A stretch of 64,000 bases of DNA from Lunularia cruciata (GCA_948567375.1 OX419757.1:41540001-41604000), one strand, 5' to 3'. Shown: positions 1 to 10,559, numbered from the stretch's first letter. Notes: generated by a model from the letters alone, not told the origin. Numbers and translations: made by a program.

Positions 1-118
1 TGGATGACCTTCCTGATGCCAGGTACTTTCTACCTTGCCTCCATTTTCATAACATGTAAACATAGCTAGCTGCCAACATTGTAATCATGATTGATTACCG
101 GTTCTGGTTGACTAAATC

Positions 119-518
119 CAGTGACGGATTGTCCACAAGCGCTCTGTCTGTGAAAGGAGCCTGGTGAATCCTGTCAAACCAGGATTTTTTTAGCCCCGAA
201 CATAATTGACATCCAATCTTCAAGGTCAAGAATTTTACTGTCCTTACTGGTGACTCGAGGATTTTATCCCACCTTGTAGATCAACAACTGCTCATTTATA
301 TGCCCTCTGAATTCTGGTTGAGTTTCAGAGTGTGAAGATATAATGAACAGTTGTTGATCTACAAGGTGGATAAAGTCCTCGAGTCACCAGGAAGGACAGT
401 AAAATTCTTGACCCTGACGATTGGATGTCAATTATGTTCGGGGCTAAGAAAATCCTGGTTTGACAGGCTTCACCAGGCTCCTTTCACAGACAAAGCACTT
501 GTGGGCAATCTGTCACTG
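119..518. repeat. Long near-perfect inverted repeat (hairpin / foldback)
   Basis: The left arm (119-300) is the reverse complement of the right arm (about 339-518), with only scattered mismatches and small indels, around a spacer of about 38 bp (301-338). Pairing is traceable from base 119/518 inward to the TATAAATGAGCAG / TATAATGAACAG inner ends. The short plus-strand reading frame here lies inside an arm and does not look coding. A transcript would fold into a stem of about 180 bp. Candidates are a foldback transposon or MITE, or an inverted duplication able to yield small RNAs. I see no clear target duplication. Confidence 0.9.
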
Positions 519-530
519 TGGCACTGGCAC

Positions 531-759
531 TGTATTATGTTTGGCTTGTTATTAAGTGACTTGACTGATTATTGAAGACTATGCCAATCAAGAGCAAACG
601 TGAATGATGAAACAACAAGGTGTGAGGGACAGGCATTGTCTAGATATATTCAGTATTAAAGTGACTAGTCAATATTCAGGAGTTCAGCCCGAATGATAGT
701 GATGATTAACTATGTTTGTTTGTTTATATATTTATATATATAAAGTTCCTCATCATTGT
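531..759 (+). repeat. Copia-1 partial 5' LTR
   Basis: This stretch aligns with the first half of the 3' LTR at 3767-4212: shared blocks include TGACTTGACTGATTATTGAAG-like sequence, AATGATAGTGATGA and the TA-rich tract near 727-745. The second half of the LTR is missing, so the deletion that removed gag probably has its left end here. The left boundary is 531 or 532. Confidence 0.7.
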
Positions 760-1378
760 GTAATAAGAAAGTACGGGGAGCGTGGAGAGTAAGGTTTTCC
801 ATAGGAGTTCATTACACAAAGTGAATTTTAGACTTTTAGACTATGTAGATTTTGATATTTGTGGCCCAGCATCTATAGCTTTAAAATCTGGGGCATTATG
901 TGTTGTATCTTTGATTGATGATTACTCTAGGAGAGCATGTATCTACACCATGCAAGTAAAAATCAAAAGTCTTGTAATAAGAAAGCAGTGGAGAGTGGAG
1001 AGTAATCTTTTCCATAGGAGTTCATTACAGAAAGTGAATTTTAGACTATGTACATTTTGATAGTTGGGGCCTGTCATGTATAGCTTCAAAATATGGAGCA
1101 TTGTATGTTTATCTTTGGTTGATGATTACTCTAGGAGAGCATGTATCTACACCATACAAGTAAAAATCAAAAGTCTTGTAATAAGAAAGCAGCTGGAGAG
1201 TGGAGAGTAATCTTTTCCATAGGAGTTCATTACAGAAAGTGAATTTTAGACTATGTACATTTTGTATTTGGGGCCTGTCATGTATAGCTTCAAAATCTGG
1301 AGCATTATATGTTTATCTTTGGTTGATGATTACTGGAGAGCATGGGTCTACACCATGAAGTAAAAATCAAAAGTCTTC
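760..1378 (+). repeat. Three tandem copies of the copia integrase N-terminal coding segment
   Basis: Units of about 200-214 bp start near 760, 974 and 1178, each opening with GTAATAAGAAAG and closing with AAAAATCAAAAGTCTT. Unit 1 translates with the copia integrase motif DDYSR in the context ALCVVSLIDDYSRRA, near the first catalytic Asp. Units 2 and 3 are more alike to each other than to unit 1 and are frameshifted in this motif. Copia elements normally have one such segment, so this is a post-insertion or template-switch triplication. Confidence 0.85.
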
Positions 1379-1392
1379 TCTATTTGTAAACA

Positions 1393-1641
1393 ATGGAAAA
1401 TGATGATGTAGAAAAAAACTGGGAGGAAAGTGAAATGTTGAGATCTGATAATAGTGGAGAATACAAATCTGGAGAGTTTGATAGATATTGTAAGAATGAA
1501 AGGATAATTCATCACTTTACCATAATGGGTACTCCTCAACAAAATGGTGTGCCAGAGCGGAATAATCATACACTCTTCGAGACAGCAAGAAGTGTGTTAA
1601 GCAATGCCAGATTAGAGAAGAGTTATGGGCAGAAGCTATAA
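1393..1641 (+). pseudogene. Copia-1 integrase core, second half
   Basis: The translation has the copia integrase hallmarks LRSDNSGEY (catalytic Asp of the DDE triad) and TPQQNGVPERNNHTL (catalytic Glu region). Integrase inserts the element's cDNA into chromosomal DNA. The frame opens just after the third tandem unit and ends at a stop at 1639-1641; homologous sequence continues in another frame (ALLIRLVIW... then PLECKTPMEKW near 1680-1710). It is an inactive fragment of a larger polyprotein, not an independent gene. Confidence 0.85.
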
Positions 1642-1748
1642 ATAAGGCTTGTCATTTGGTAAACATTTCTCCCTCTACTGCCCCTTGAGTGTAAGACACC
1701 TATGGAAAAATGGACAGGTGTTGATTACTCTTCACTTAGAGTGTTTGG

Positions 1749-2267
1749 ATGCATAGCTTATGTCATATTCAACAAGAACAAAGGACAAAGTTAGATCCCA
1801 AATCTAGAAAATGTATATTCTTTGGATATGAGAAGGATACAAAGGGATATAGATTATGGGATCCAGAAAGGTGTTTCCTTGTTCTGAGTAGGGATGTAGT
1901 TTTTGATGAGACTAGTACAATGGAGACGATTACTATAGCAGAAGAAAAGAAAAATCAAATTTGGTCAGATTTTGCTAAGATAGATATTGATTTTGGAAAT
2001 GAATACATCTCACCTCTTGAAGATCTACCAAGTGAACCATTAGAAGAGCAAAGTCCAAAAGTGATTCATGAACATAGGTATCCAAATAAGGATAGAAGGA
2101 CTCCAAAGAGATTTGATGATTCATTTGTAGCCTATGCTCTTCTTATGGAGAATGGTGAGCCTTCTTCATATGAAAGAGGCAATGCAAGATCAAGAGTGTC
2201 AAAAATGGTATTGTGCAATGGAAGAGGAGATGAAGTCTTTGGCCAAAGACAAAACTTGGAGACCTAA
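1749..2267 (+). pseudogene. Copia-1 integrase C-terminus and linker to RT
   Basis: The reading frame includes KLDPKSRKCIFFGYEKDTKGYRLWDPE, the conserved copia segment after the integrase core (given here only as its landmark residues KSRKCIFFGY). An acidic linker follows, ending in RYPNKDRRTPKRF, just before the RT domain. The last 40 or so residues are out of frame relative to the RT-leading frame that starts near 2134. The segment is a frameshifted remnant of the pol polyprotein. Confidence 0.75.
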
Positions 2268-2955
2268 AAATTGCCTATGGGAAAGAAGGCAATTGGTTGC
2301 AAATGGATATTTTGGAGGAAGGAAGGACTTCCAAAATAAGGTGGAGATTGATACAAATCAAGGCTTGTAGCAAAGGGTTATAGCCAAAAAGAAGGTATTG
2401 ATTTCAATGAGATTTTTCACCAATGGTAAAATCTCTTCAATTGGTGCATTATTGACAATAATTGCATTACATAACTTGGAGTTGGAGCAACTAGATGTTA
2501 CAACTGTTTTTTTACAAGGAGAATTTTAGGAGGAAATTTATATGCATCAAACTGAAGGTTTTGTGGTACCAAGGAACAAGAACCTAGTTTGCAGGTTACT
2601 AAAGTCTTTATATGGACTAAAGCAAAGTCCAAGACTTTGGTACATGAAATTTGATGCTTTCATGTTGAAGCATGGATATAACAGAAGTGAATCAGATTGT
2701 TGTGTGTGCCTCAGGAAGCTCCATGGACCTAGAGTATCTGATTTAATCATCTTTGTACTATATGTGGATGATATGTTGATTGCTGCGGAGGATATGGTTG
2801 AGGTGAAGAAATTGAAAGCACAACTTGGTAAGGTGTTTGATATGAAGGACTTGGGTTCTTCAAAGAGTGTGCTTGGGACTGAAATCCATCGAGACAGGAA
2901 CAAGGGAAAGTTATGGATAGCTCAAAAGGAGATATTTGGACAAATTACTTGCTAA
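2134..2955 (+). pseudogene. Copia-1 reverse transcriptase
   Basis: The RT domain is spread over at least two frames. 2134-2370 reads WYCAMEEEMKSLAKDKTW, the copia RT leader, then degraded RLVAKGYSQKEG-like sequence. 2542-2955 carries LYGLKQSPRLWY and the catalytic motif YVDDM near 2760. An internal TAG at 2528-2530 and frame changes near 2270 and 2420 break it. RT copies element RNA into cDNA. The domain is very close in sequence to the Copia-2 fragment at 35334-36292, so both are one family. Confidence 0.9.
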
Positions 2956-3323
2956 TTTTGGCATGGAAAATGAAAAACCAATGAGCACTCTAATGGCAAG
3001 TCATTTCAGGATATCATTGGAGCAATGTAAATCAAATGAGGAGGGAGAAAAGTAAAGTAAAATATTCCTTAGTGCTGTTGTGAGTTTAATGTATGCTATG
3101 GTCTGCACTAGACTAGACATTTCATATGATGTGAGTATGGTGAGTAGATACATGGCAAATCCAGGGAAACAACATTGGAAAGTTGTGAAGTGGATACTTG
3201 TTACTTGAAAGAGACTTTAAATATTGGCATTGTCTTTGATGCAGAGAAGGACCAAGAAGGAGGAATTACATGGTATGTAGATTCTGATATTGTCTGTGAC
3301 TTGGAGAAGAGAAGGTCTACTAC

Positions 3324-3737
3324 ATGATTTATTTTACACTTGTTGGTGGTGCAGTAAGTTGGAAGTCTACTCTCCAATCTACTGTTGTTGTGTGTACTAC
3401 CAAGGTGGAATATGTGGCAACAACTAAGGCTACCAAAGAGGCAATATGGCTACAAAGATTAGCCAAGGATGCCGGACTCTTTGACATGAAGTCCACACTT
3501 TTTTGTGATAGCCAAAGTGCTATTCACTTGGCCAAGAATCAAGTATATCATTTAAGGAGAAAGCATATTGATGTGAGACATCATTTTATAAAGGAAGCTG
3601 TGACAAATGGTGAGATCAATTTGCAAAAGACTTGCATAGAGGTAAAAGTAAAAGATATGTTGACTAAACCTATTCCTATTGAGAAGTTCAAGTTATGCAT
3701 GAACTTTCTCAACATTCGATACTGTTCTTTGGGATGA
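3324..3737 (+). pseudogene. Copia-1 RNase H and pol C-terminus
   Basis: The translation matches the copia RNase H end of pol: STTEAEYVA-like TTKVEYVATTKATKEAIW, then CDSQSAIHLAKN, KHIDVRHHFI and the terminal DMLTKPIP motif. RNase H removes the RNA strand of the RNA:DNA hybrid. The stop lies just before the 3' LTR, the normal arrangement. The segment between 2955 and 3324 is homologous but broken. Confidence 0.88.
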
Positions 3738-3766
3738 TATGGTTAATACAAGCAAAAGGTGTAGAT

Positions 3767-4212
3767 TGTTAGTCTGGCTTGTTAAAAATGACTTGACGGA
3801 TTATTGAAGATTATGACAATCAAGAGCAGACGTGAATGAAGAGACAGCGAGGGTGCAGGGCTGACCTTATCTAGATATAATCTTCACTATTATGGCAAAG
3901 TATTAAAGTGACTAGATATCTGGAATGGTAAGTAGTCAAGGAGTCCCCAACCCGAATGATAGTGATGAGTAACTATCGTTGCTTACTTGTTTATATATAT
4001 ATATATATATCGAATAATAAAGAGTTTGGGGTGTGAGCATGTTTCAGCCCCGTGGAGAGGTAACTTCCGGGGATAGGAAGTGAACCACGTTATTTTTCTA
4101 TTGTTCTCACATTATTTGCTTAATGGAATTTATGATTTTCTATTGTCCTCACATTATTTGCTTAATGGGGTTTATGATGGGCGAGAGGTACTCAGGACTG
4201 AGTTTTCTAACA
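3767..4212 (+). repeat. Copia-1 3' LTR
   Basis: It begins TGTTAG directly after an ATTG-ending polypurine-like stretch and ends TTTTCTAACA, giving the TG...CA termini expected of an LTR with a six-base inverted end (TGTTAG/CTAACA). It holds an AT-dinucleotide run near 3991-4010 and a 42-bp tandem duplication (4099-4140 and 4141-4182). The same terminal block recurs in the orphan LTR remnant ending at 43480. Confidence 0.85.
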
Positions 4213-4648
4213 GCACTGGACGGAAGTTCCAAAGGTACACTCGAATCTGCAGTTGCTCCAGAAGCACATGGATGGGGTCTTGACATGAACACGATCAACT
4301 TCGAGCAGGCTTCGAAGAAGTGTAGATACGTGTATGCATGTGGAGCTCATCACCCAGCTTATTTCCTGAACAATCTCACCAAGGTCGTTTATACCTTCAG
4401 TCAGAGTCAGCCTGCTGTTTCTTGCATAAGATTAGGCGATGGAGTGACGAACTAATTTCATCTAGAGCAAACGATAAACATTCCGAAATACCTACATAAT
4501 CAGATTTGAAGCTAGTCTTGCTGACAATCTTTACAACAAGCGCAGATTGATCTGGTGGAGAAGAATGCGAAGAACTGTATCGTGACGGTGGAATACTCAC
4601 AGAACCTTTCTTCGTTCCACGTCCCGGCGCTGTATCGAAGATGATGGT
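4213..4648 (+). pseudogene. Carotenoid cleavage dioxygenase (CCD) gene fragment with intron
   Basis: CCDs are non-heme iron oxygenases that cleave carotenoids to apocarotenoids. The first exon piece (4213-4383) reads in frame to RYVYACGAHHPAYF and LNNLTK. A GT-AG intron of 162 bp (4384-4545) is inferred because removing it restores LTK-IDLVEKNAKN in phase. The second piece (4546 to about 4646) contains EPFFVPRPGA followed by EDDG, the family's diagnostic E-P-x-F-V-P...E-D-D-G block. Two one-base shifts are needed, one near 4577 (TGG-TAT context) and one near 4636. Only a small internal part of a CCD is present and the iron-binding histidines are not seen, so it is a non-functional fragment. 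It abuts the Copia-1 3' LTR. The subfamily is not determinable. Confidence 0.75.
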
Positions 4649-5294
4649 AATATGAAACCCCACTATACAGTTTACATATCCTACTCACGTGATTCATTGA
4701 CAATTAACAAATAGATAACTATATTTCCATGCTGCATATCACAACCTAGACACGTGTACCGGAAGTCCATGTTTCCTGCCTTAAGAAACGTGAAATTTAA
4801 TGAGCTAGGTTAGAGAAAATGGTGCTCGTTTTAGGGGTTTTGAAGCACTTTGAGCCTTTTCAAATGAGTATGCACATTCCCCCTTACTCCTATTCTAGAT
4901 AGGACACAGGGTACATATAAGCCATATGGAGCTGTACATATTCAAATGTACTTTACCTTTATAGGATGCTTTCACTTGTGTAGGGAGTGTGGATGGAAGT
5001 CCCGTAGGTCTAGAGTATTTTCCCTTGCATCGCATGATTCCTGTACCTCGTCATAATACCCTGTCCTTAGAGTTGTTCCCCTTACCACTTTGTGGACAAG
5101 GAATCAGCAGTCTGGACAATACGCCAGCCTTCTATTATAGTGGCTCACGTGTTCACTTTGATCATCCAATGAAATATTTGATTGTGCGTACAAGCTCAAT
5201 TGTGCAAGTAAGAATTTGATGTAGAGGTCGCGGGAACTCGATAAAGGATGAATTTTGCTCTGTTATCAAAGATGAAATGAGAAAAGATGACCAT
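4649..5294. other. No recognisable feature
   Basis: This stretch may continue the CCD locus as intron or flank. A 76-codon plus-strand frame (4989-5219) has no motif I recognise, and no further CCD exon was found in any frame by eye. Confidence 0.5.
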
Positions 5295-7787
5295 ATAAGA
5301 CACATGAAGGATGTGAAAACCCCATCAAACCAAATAAGGGAGAGACAAAAGAGGTAAAATGGGGCTAGGCCTCAATATGATCGATATGAGAAATCTGTCT
5401 TGCACCTAAGATATCCAAGCTATGCAAGTCGTAAGGTCTATAAATTACTAAGTATCCAAAGAAGTATCACTTAGAGTGATTACTCTCCTATGTATTGCAC
5501 TAGCCCATACCCTCAATAGAGCAAGAGACACACAATGTCTAAGTATGCTACAAAGTATGAGAGTGAGAGTGGTACCCTTTGATATCTAATATGATAAGCT
5601 CTCACGCACTCTCTGACAAATGTGTCAAATTGCATGTCCATCGCTCCATATAATTCCAAGGCTAGAGGAACAAAGAGTTCACCTTGCTACATACCTCTAT
5701 ACTTGGAGACCTTACATGCTGGTGCTCCACTCACCGCACATCCAAGAGGATGAGTAATCATTCTGTCCAAAACTGCATCTTGGACCAAGTATAAGTATGC
5801 TTTGACACATGTCATCTGCAAGGAATATGAAATTTCCCTCCAAGCAAGGTACCCACTCTCATGCCAAGCAAACAATATATCCTTGATGGCATCATTGGTA
5901 GCTATACTCTATAATCCTAAAGGAAACCATGTGATATGGATTGCTGTTGCATCTAGTGTAGAAACACACTCACAAGTGAGTAATGAAGATGCAGATGGGT
6001 GGACCAAACCTAGGCAAAACCTCATTGCTATAGGGAAGGTGGCTAGAGTGAGCCAAAATTTCCTAATGCTAAGGTCAAGCTAGGATTCAAGAGCTTGCAC
6101 CCTTGCCAGAGCAAGAGCAAAGATGTGCTCTTGTTGACTCATCCATACCTCAATATGGACAAGTCAACTAAGAGAGAATGTAACATATATTGATCTTGTC
6201 ACTCCATCAAGGAAGACTGTAAACCTCTGGTCCAATATGACAATAGTGAAGCAAAGAATAGAAGATCCTCCCATGTGCCTAGAGATATACCATCTCTCAT
6301 TTGCCACAATAACACCTGGAGAGAAAAGGTTCTCTCCTCCACCTCAATCATGTATGTCCCTAAAATTGGCCTATCAACAACCACAAATGGAGGAAAGAGA
6401 GCACAACTACCCAAAAATGCTATAAGTGCCATCTCCTCCATAGATAATAGGCCTATTCCTTTGCAAAAGATTGCTAAAGATTTTTATCTACATGTAAAAT
6501 CCCCCATCAGACACTCAAATGTCCTTAGTTTGATTATAGCACCAAAGACTCCCATAATCCTCTTATCAAAAGCTCTTAGATGTGATAGGAAGGTCAAGGA
6601 AGGAGGAACCGTGTGGAGAAAGTAAGTTGGTATACAAGTAATACTAGAAGAGAGTATACTAAATGCCACCTACAAATCTCCTAGTAGAGGAAGGTCATCC
6701 ACATGGAGAATATCCTCTTCAAGGGTAGCATCTTAGAAGCAAGTGAAAAAAATCCTCAAATCTACTAGCACTCCAAGAATATGTAGTCCATCTATAAATG
6801 TGACATACCCCTCTAGAAGCTCAAGGTGGGGAGGGATACCTGAAGAGGACCATGCTCTACACTTTGACACCTTGACTCTCAAGCCTACAAGATGTAGCTC
6901 AATAGTCAAGTGATCAAAGGCCTGCTTAATCTGATCTATGGGGCCCACAATGTGTATCATCTACTAAGGAGGAAAATACACAACTTGACATGGCCAAAGT
7001 AGTAGATAAGAGAGCTCTAAAGCGAGCCATGGCAATAAAAGGTCCCCTTGAGTATCAACAATTGACTCCAAGATAGTGATTCCCTCCTATGACCACTCAT
7101 GCTAGTAATAAAAGGAAGCAAAAGAGCTATAGAATGATTGCACAAAAGGAATGAGACTCGCCAAGGATCCATTGGCCTCCTTAAGCTCTCTGAAGATGGA
7201 TGCCCAAGAGACACTATTAAAAGTATTCTCAAAGTCCACCTATAGGACACCCACTCCAGATGGATTTCTAGGAGTGCCTTGATGCCTAGGGCAATAGCCT
7301 CACAACCTCCAAGTGTAACTACTCCAAATTGATGTGGATTAAGGTGCTATTGGAAGTGATATTGATGTCAAAGGGAATGGTGTGGCTAACCAAATGCAAA
7401 AAGATCTCTCCAATAGAAATTGGTCTAATGATCCTTTGTGCACTCCTCCATTGCAACAAGTCAACTAGCCCTTAACTAACACCCAACTAATTGACATAGA
7501 AATATCTCCCCTCGCTACCATTGTAACCACTTGAAATAGCTTGATAAATCTACTTGAAGGATCATCATATGCTTGAAAACAATATCTAAGGTGCTCTTAT
7601 ATCATCCTTGATAAGCTTCTTGAGGAGAGGCGAGATGCAATGCACAATGCTTGTGCAAAAAGTGACCTATGAAGACATAAAAGCTACTCAGGCTGATAAT
7701 CTAAGATCTCTAATGATACTCCTTCTCTTGCTATAGGATATAGTGAGCATAGGGAAGAGATAGCCTCATTAGTGAGACTAGCCATAG
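5295..7787 (-). mobile_element. LINE-1: decayed non-LTR retrotransposon, minus strand
   Basis: Read on the minus strand, the RT order is recoverable through many frame breaks: an RPISIGEIF-like block near 7400, FGVVTLGGCEAIALGIKALL near 7300, DFENTFNSVSWASIF near 7200, a VDDTH catalytic remnant near 6960, then GLRVKVSKCRAW near 6880 and DGLHILGVLVD near 6780. These match RT of LINE-type elements known in plants (consensus ...LADDTHIVGP...SKCxAWSP...DGLxVLGxPVG). The 5295-7020 part is collinear with 62242-64000 (LINE-2). There is no LTR. The right end is cut by the chromovirus LTR at 7788. Confidence 0.75.
6733..7480 (-). pseudogene. LINE-1 reverse transcriptase domain
   Basis: This is the RT palm and fingers of the LINE, distributed over three minus-strand frames. 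The active-site YxDD equivalent is read as SLVDDTH near 6953-6967, and the frame then shifts so that HIVGPIDQIKQAFDHL and GLRVKVSKCRAWSSSGIPP follow in the next frame. The QGDP motif expected before it is degraded to QGD followed by LL. RT would copy the LINE RNA at a nicked target. It is inactive. Confidence 0.72.
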
Positions 7788-8157
7788 TGTAACAATATGG
7801 AGTTTAACAACAAGTTAGTTAACAAAGTAGCAAATACGCCAAATTAGGCAAGAATTATAAGAAGGTTCTAGAAGCATCTATGAAGCTTCAGGGTACCTTC
7901 CAAGAATTGGGTAATGTGTATGCCAAATGGCAACTTCTAAGAGGAAGCAGCATAGCTTGTATGCCAAGTAGGTGGGTTCTAGAAGAAAACTTCTTAACAA
8001 GTTTCCCGACTAGCTTAGCTTGCATGCTAAGTAGACAGCTTCTAGAAGGAAACCTCTTAAGAAGTTTCACGACTAGTTTAGCTTGCATGCCAAGTAGGCA
8101 ATTTCTAGAAGGGAGCTTCTCAAGAAGTTTCCCAATTAACTTGCATTGCACTCTAAA
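7788..8157 (+). repeat. Truncated extra copy of chromovirus-A LTR
   Basis: It starts TGTAACAATATGG like the full LTR at 8158 and follows it for about 370 bp, including three 63-bp repeat units, then ends at CACTCTAAA where the complete LTR begins. It is either an unequal-recombination remnant or the trace of an earlier element of the same family. Confidence 0.75.
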
Positions 8158-8663
8158 TGTAACAATATGGAGCTTATAGACAAATTAGTCTCAACTAACA
8201 AAGTAGCAAATAGGCCAAATTAACCAAGAATTATAAAAATATTCTAAAATTATCTAGAAAGTTACTTGGTACCTTCCAAGTATTGGGTAATTTGCATGGC
8301 AAGTGTGACTTCTAGGAGGAAGCTTCTTGGGAAGGTTCCCCACGAACTTACCTTGCACGCCAAGTAGACAACTTCTAGAAGGAAGATTCTTGGGAAGCTT
8401 CCCTACTGGCTTAGCTTGCATGCCAAGTAGGTGGCTTTTGAAAGGAAGGATCTTGAGAAACTTCTTGGTTAGCTTGGCTTGCACCCTAAGAAAATGTCTT
8501 TTAGGAAGCTTCTTGAGAAGCTTTTGAAAAGCCTTGTATGTTCCTTATAAATGCTAAAGCTCAAGTTCGTGCTAAGCACTTGGAGTTTCCCTCATTCAAG
8601 AGTCCCAATGTGATCTTTCACTTTGATCTTCCATTCTCTTATTTCTCTCCTCGGTTTTTTATA
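8158..8663 (+). repeat. Element A 5' LTR with 63-bp internal repeats
   Basis: It starts TGTAACAATATGG and ends TTTTTTATA, just before a primer-binding-like site, and aligns end to end with 34493-35000. It contains imperfect 63-bp units built on AGCTTGCATGCCAAGTAG and TTCTAGAAGGAAGCTTCTTG, and a TATA-like TTATAAAT near 8545. The palindromes GAAGCTTC and TTCTAGAA recur. Confidence 0.85.
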
Positions 8664-8677
8664 TTGATATTAAAGCA
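8664..8677 (+). other. Element A primer binding site (degenerate)
   Basis: TTGATATTAAAGCA immediately follows the LTR and matches TTGGTATCAGAGCA at 11 of 14 positions. That is the plant initiator-tRNA-Met primer site used by many chromoviruses. Confidence 0.6.
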
Positions 8678-8939
8678 AAAATGGGATGGATGGAATTTAT
8701 AGACCACCAAATCCATTTCCAACAAACCATTGGAATTTTTTTGTTTATGTAATACCCAAACACCATTTTACACAATTCATCATCTTAGGCTTTGGGCATA
8801 ATTTTTTGAATATGATCATTTTGTCCAATGAACACTTGGTACTTCAGATTGTAACTTATTGAGAACGGTGGATAGATTGCATCTACATGTTAACTTAGAG
8901 AATTTTAGATAGTTTGATAGAGTAGTGACCATGGTGGCA

Positions 8940-9840
8940 ATAATCAAAGTGTTCATTGTTATGGAATAAAAAATTGAGCACCTTATTTGATTGGTGAAAG
9001 AATGATACCATCAATGATAAGAGCATGTAGAGAGAGTACCAATTCAAGAAGGAGAAGAGCAAATCTGATTTCCAAAGCCCAAGGTATTTGAAGGCAAGAA
9101 TCTCTTGGGCACAATGGAGAATTTTCTATTTGATTGTAAATGTTACTTTGAAGCTACAAATCTTCAAGATGAATTGAGATAAATTTGCTTGCCTTCAAGT
9201 CAATTGGATAGAGTGGCAAAATTATGGTAGCAATTTTGAGTGGAGTCAGCTGAATTGCAGTTTGTTGTGCCAATCTTGACATGGGAAGAATTCAGGAGTG
9301 CAATAATTGGGTGATTTCAAGCTATAAATGCCACAAGCAACACACGATAGATTGACAAAATTGAAACATATTGGTTTTGCAAGAAGCTACATCAACTCAA
9401 TTCTAAAATACCATAATGAAAATTCTAGATATACTAAAAGGTGAAGCTCTAGATTGATTTGTGAGTGGTTTAAAGTCACGAACCAAATTAGAAGTGACCA
9501 TGCAAGAGCCCAAACACTTAAAAGGAACCATGTAATTAGGTGAGTGCTTTGATTCCTTGGTCGTGATAACTTGGTCTTGACCTCAACATTCACAAAACTT
9601 GCCAACACCTTACACATGGGTGGAGGAGCCAACATCAATGGAGATTGATACCATCCAATATAAACCACTTGGCACTATTGATAGGGAAAGATTGTGACAA
9701 AATGGTAGTTATTTTTAGTGTCACTAAATTAAAAATTGCATTGTTGAATGTCCACTCAAGAATAGATATCTCCAACAAATTGCCCAAATGGAGTTTGATG
9801 ATTAAGGAAATGAAGAATCCTAATAGGAGAATTTGAGCCA
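8940..9840 (+). pseudogene. Element A gag
   Basis: Scattered frames give PKVFEGKN, then MENFLFDCKCYFEATNLQD and DRVAKLWW, matching the capsid region of gypsy gag. Gag forms the particle that packages element RNA. Numerous stops and shifts are present. The C-terminal zinc-knuckle region is not clearly preserved. Confidence 0.65.
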
Positions 9841-9929
9841 CATACTAGGAACTTGATTAGTTCCAATGGGATTGAAGGCTTGACATATTCAAGTTTACTT
9901 CACTTGCAAGGTATGATATTTGATTGTGA

Positions 9930-10145
9930 TTGTATAATTTGGTTGATTTTGGAAGTTCAAAGAATTACATGTCTACACAATTAACAAAGGAATTAGATAT
10001 TCTTATCAAGCCAATAATTAGAAGTAGATTGATAATGGTGGATGGTAAAAAAGGTTCTACATTCCATACCTCATATCTTGTTATATTCAAGATTGGGAAG
10101 GAGTATTTGGAGTGTATGAGGTTTGTAGTGGCAATTACACACTAA
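9930..10145 (+). pseudogene. Element A protease remnant
   Basis: The frame reads LVDFGSSKNYMSTQL, equivalent to the retropepsin LVDSGATHNF motif, with the catalytic Asp kept but the following Ser changed to Phe. It then reads IMVDGKKG. The enzyme would mature gag-pol. It is broken at a TAA at 10143-10145. Confidence 0.65.
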
Positions 10146-10559
10146 GATATCATTCATAGGTTTACCTTGGTTTGAATATCATAAGGTTCAATTTAATTGA
10201 ACCTGACGATAATGTTAAGTACAACACCAAGATAAAAATTACCAATTAAATTGTCTAATACCTTTGAATATGACACCTAAGAATAGTCAATCACAAGATG
10301 GTAGTTTCTTAAAAAGTAGCCATAAAGCATGCTTTGGAGGAAGATATTCTTACTTTTGTGATGTGGATCAAACCAATTGCACATGGAGAATCTGATGAGG
10401 GCTAGAAGCCTCATCAAGCAATGGTTGATCAAATAATTCAAGAGTTTGTAGATGTATTTGCAGATGATCTACCAAAGGGATTACCTTCTGATCATGGTAT
10501 GCCCTTCAAGATTGAGTTATTTCTAGGAAGTACTCTAATGAAAGACCAATCTATTGGCT

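Larger units (their letters stand above)
531..4212 (+). mobile_element. Copia-1: decayed Ty1/copia LTR retrotransposon, internally deleted
   Basis: Partial 5' LTR, then integrase, reverse transcriptase and RNase H in the Ty1/copia order, then a 3' LTR that starts TGTTAG and ends CTAACA. Gag and protease are absent: the partial 5' LTR runs straight into integrase-start sequence, so an internal deletion of the 5' half is inferred. A candidate 5-bp target duplication GCACT lies at 527-531 and 4213-4217; one T may belong to either the duplication or the LTR. The pol frame is broken by several stops and shifts, so the element is dead. Confidence 0.85.

Noticed and set aside
3991-4010. AT dinucleotide run as a fragile site or origin
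   Set aside because: Short microsatellite inside the Copia-1 LTR next to its promoter region, with nothing else to support such a role.
4989-5219. 76-codon frame as a further CCD exon or independent gene
   Set aside because: No CCD motif, no known domain, and no repeat partner.
7954-8142. CRISPR-like regularly spaced repeats
   Set aside because: Contiguous tandem units without unique spacers, in a plant LTR.
7880-8527. Apparent repeat proteins on both strands in the element A LTR
   Set aside because: The 63-bp period is a multiple of three, so all frames stay open across the repeats. The region is an LTR with a matching partner at 34493.
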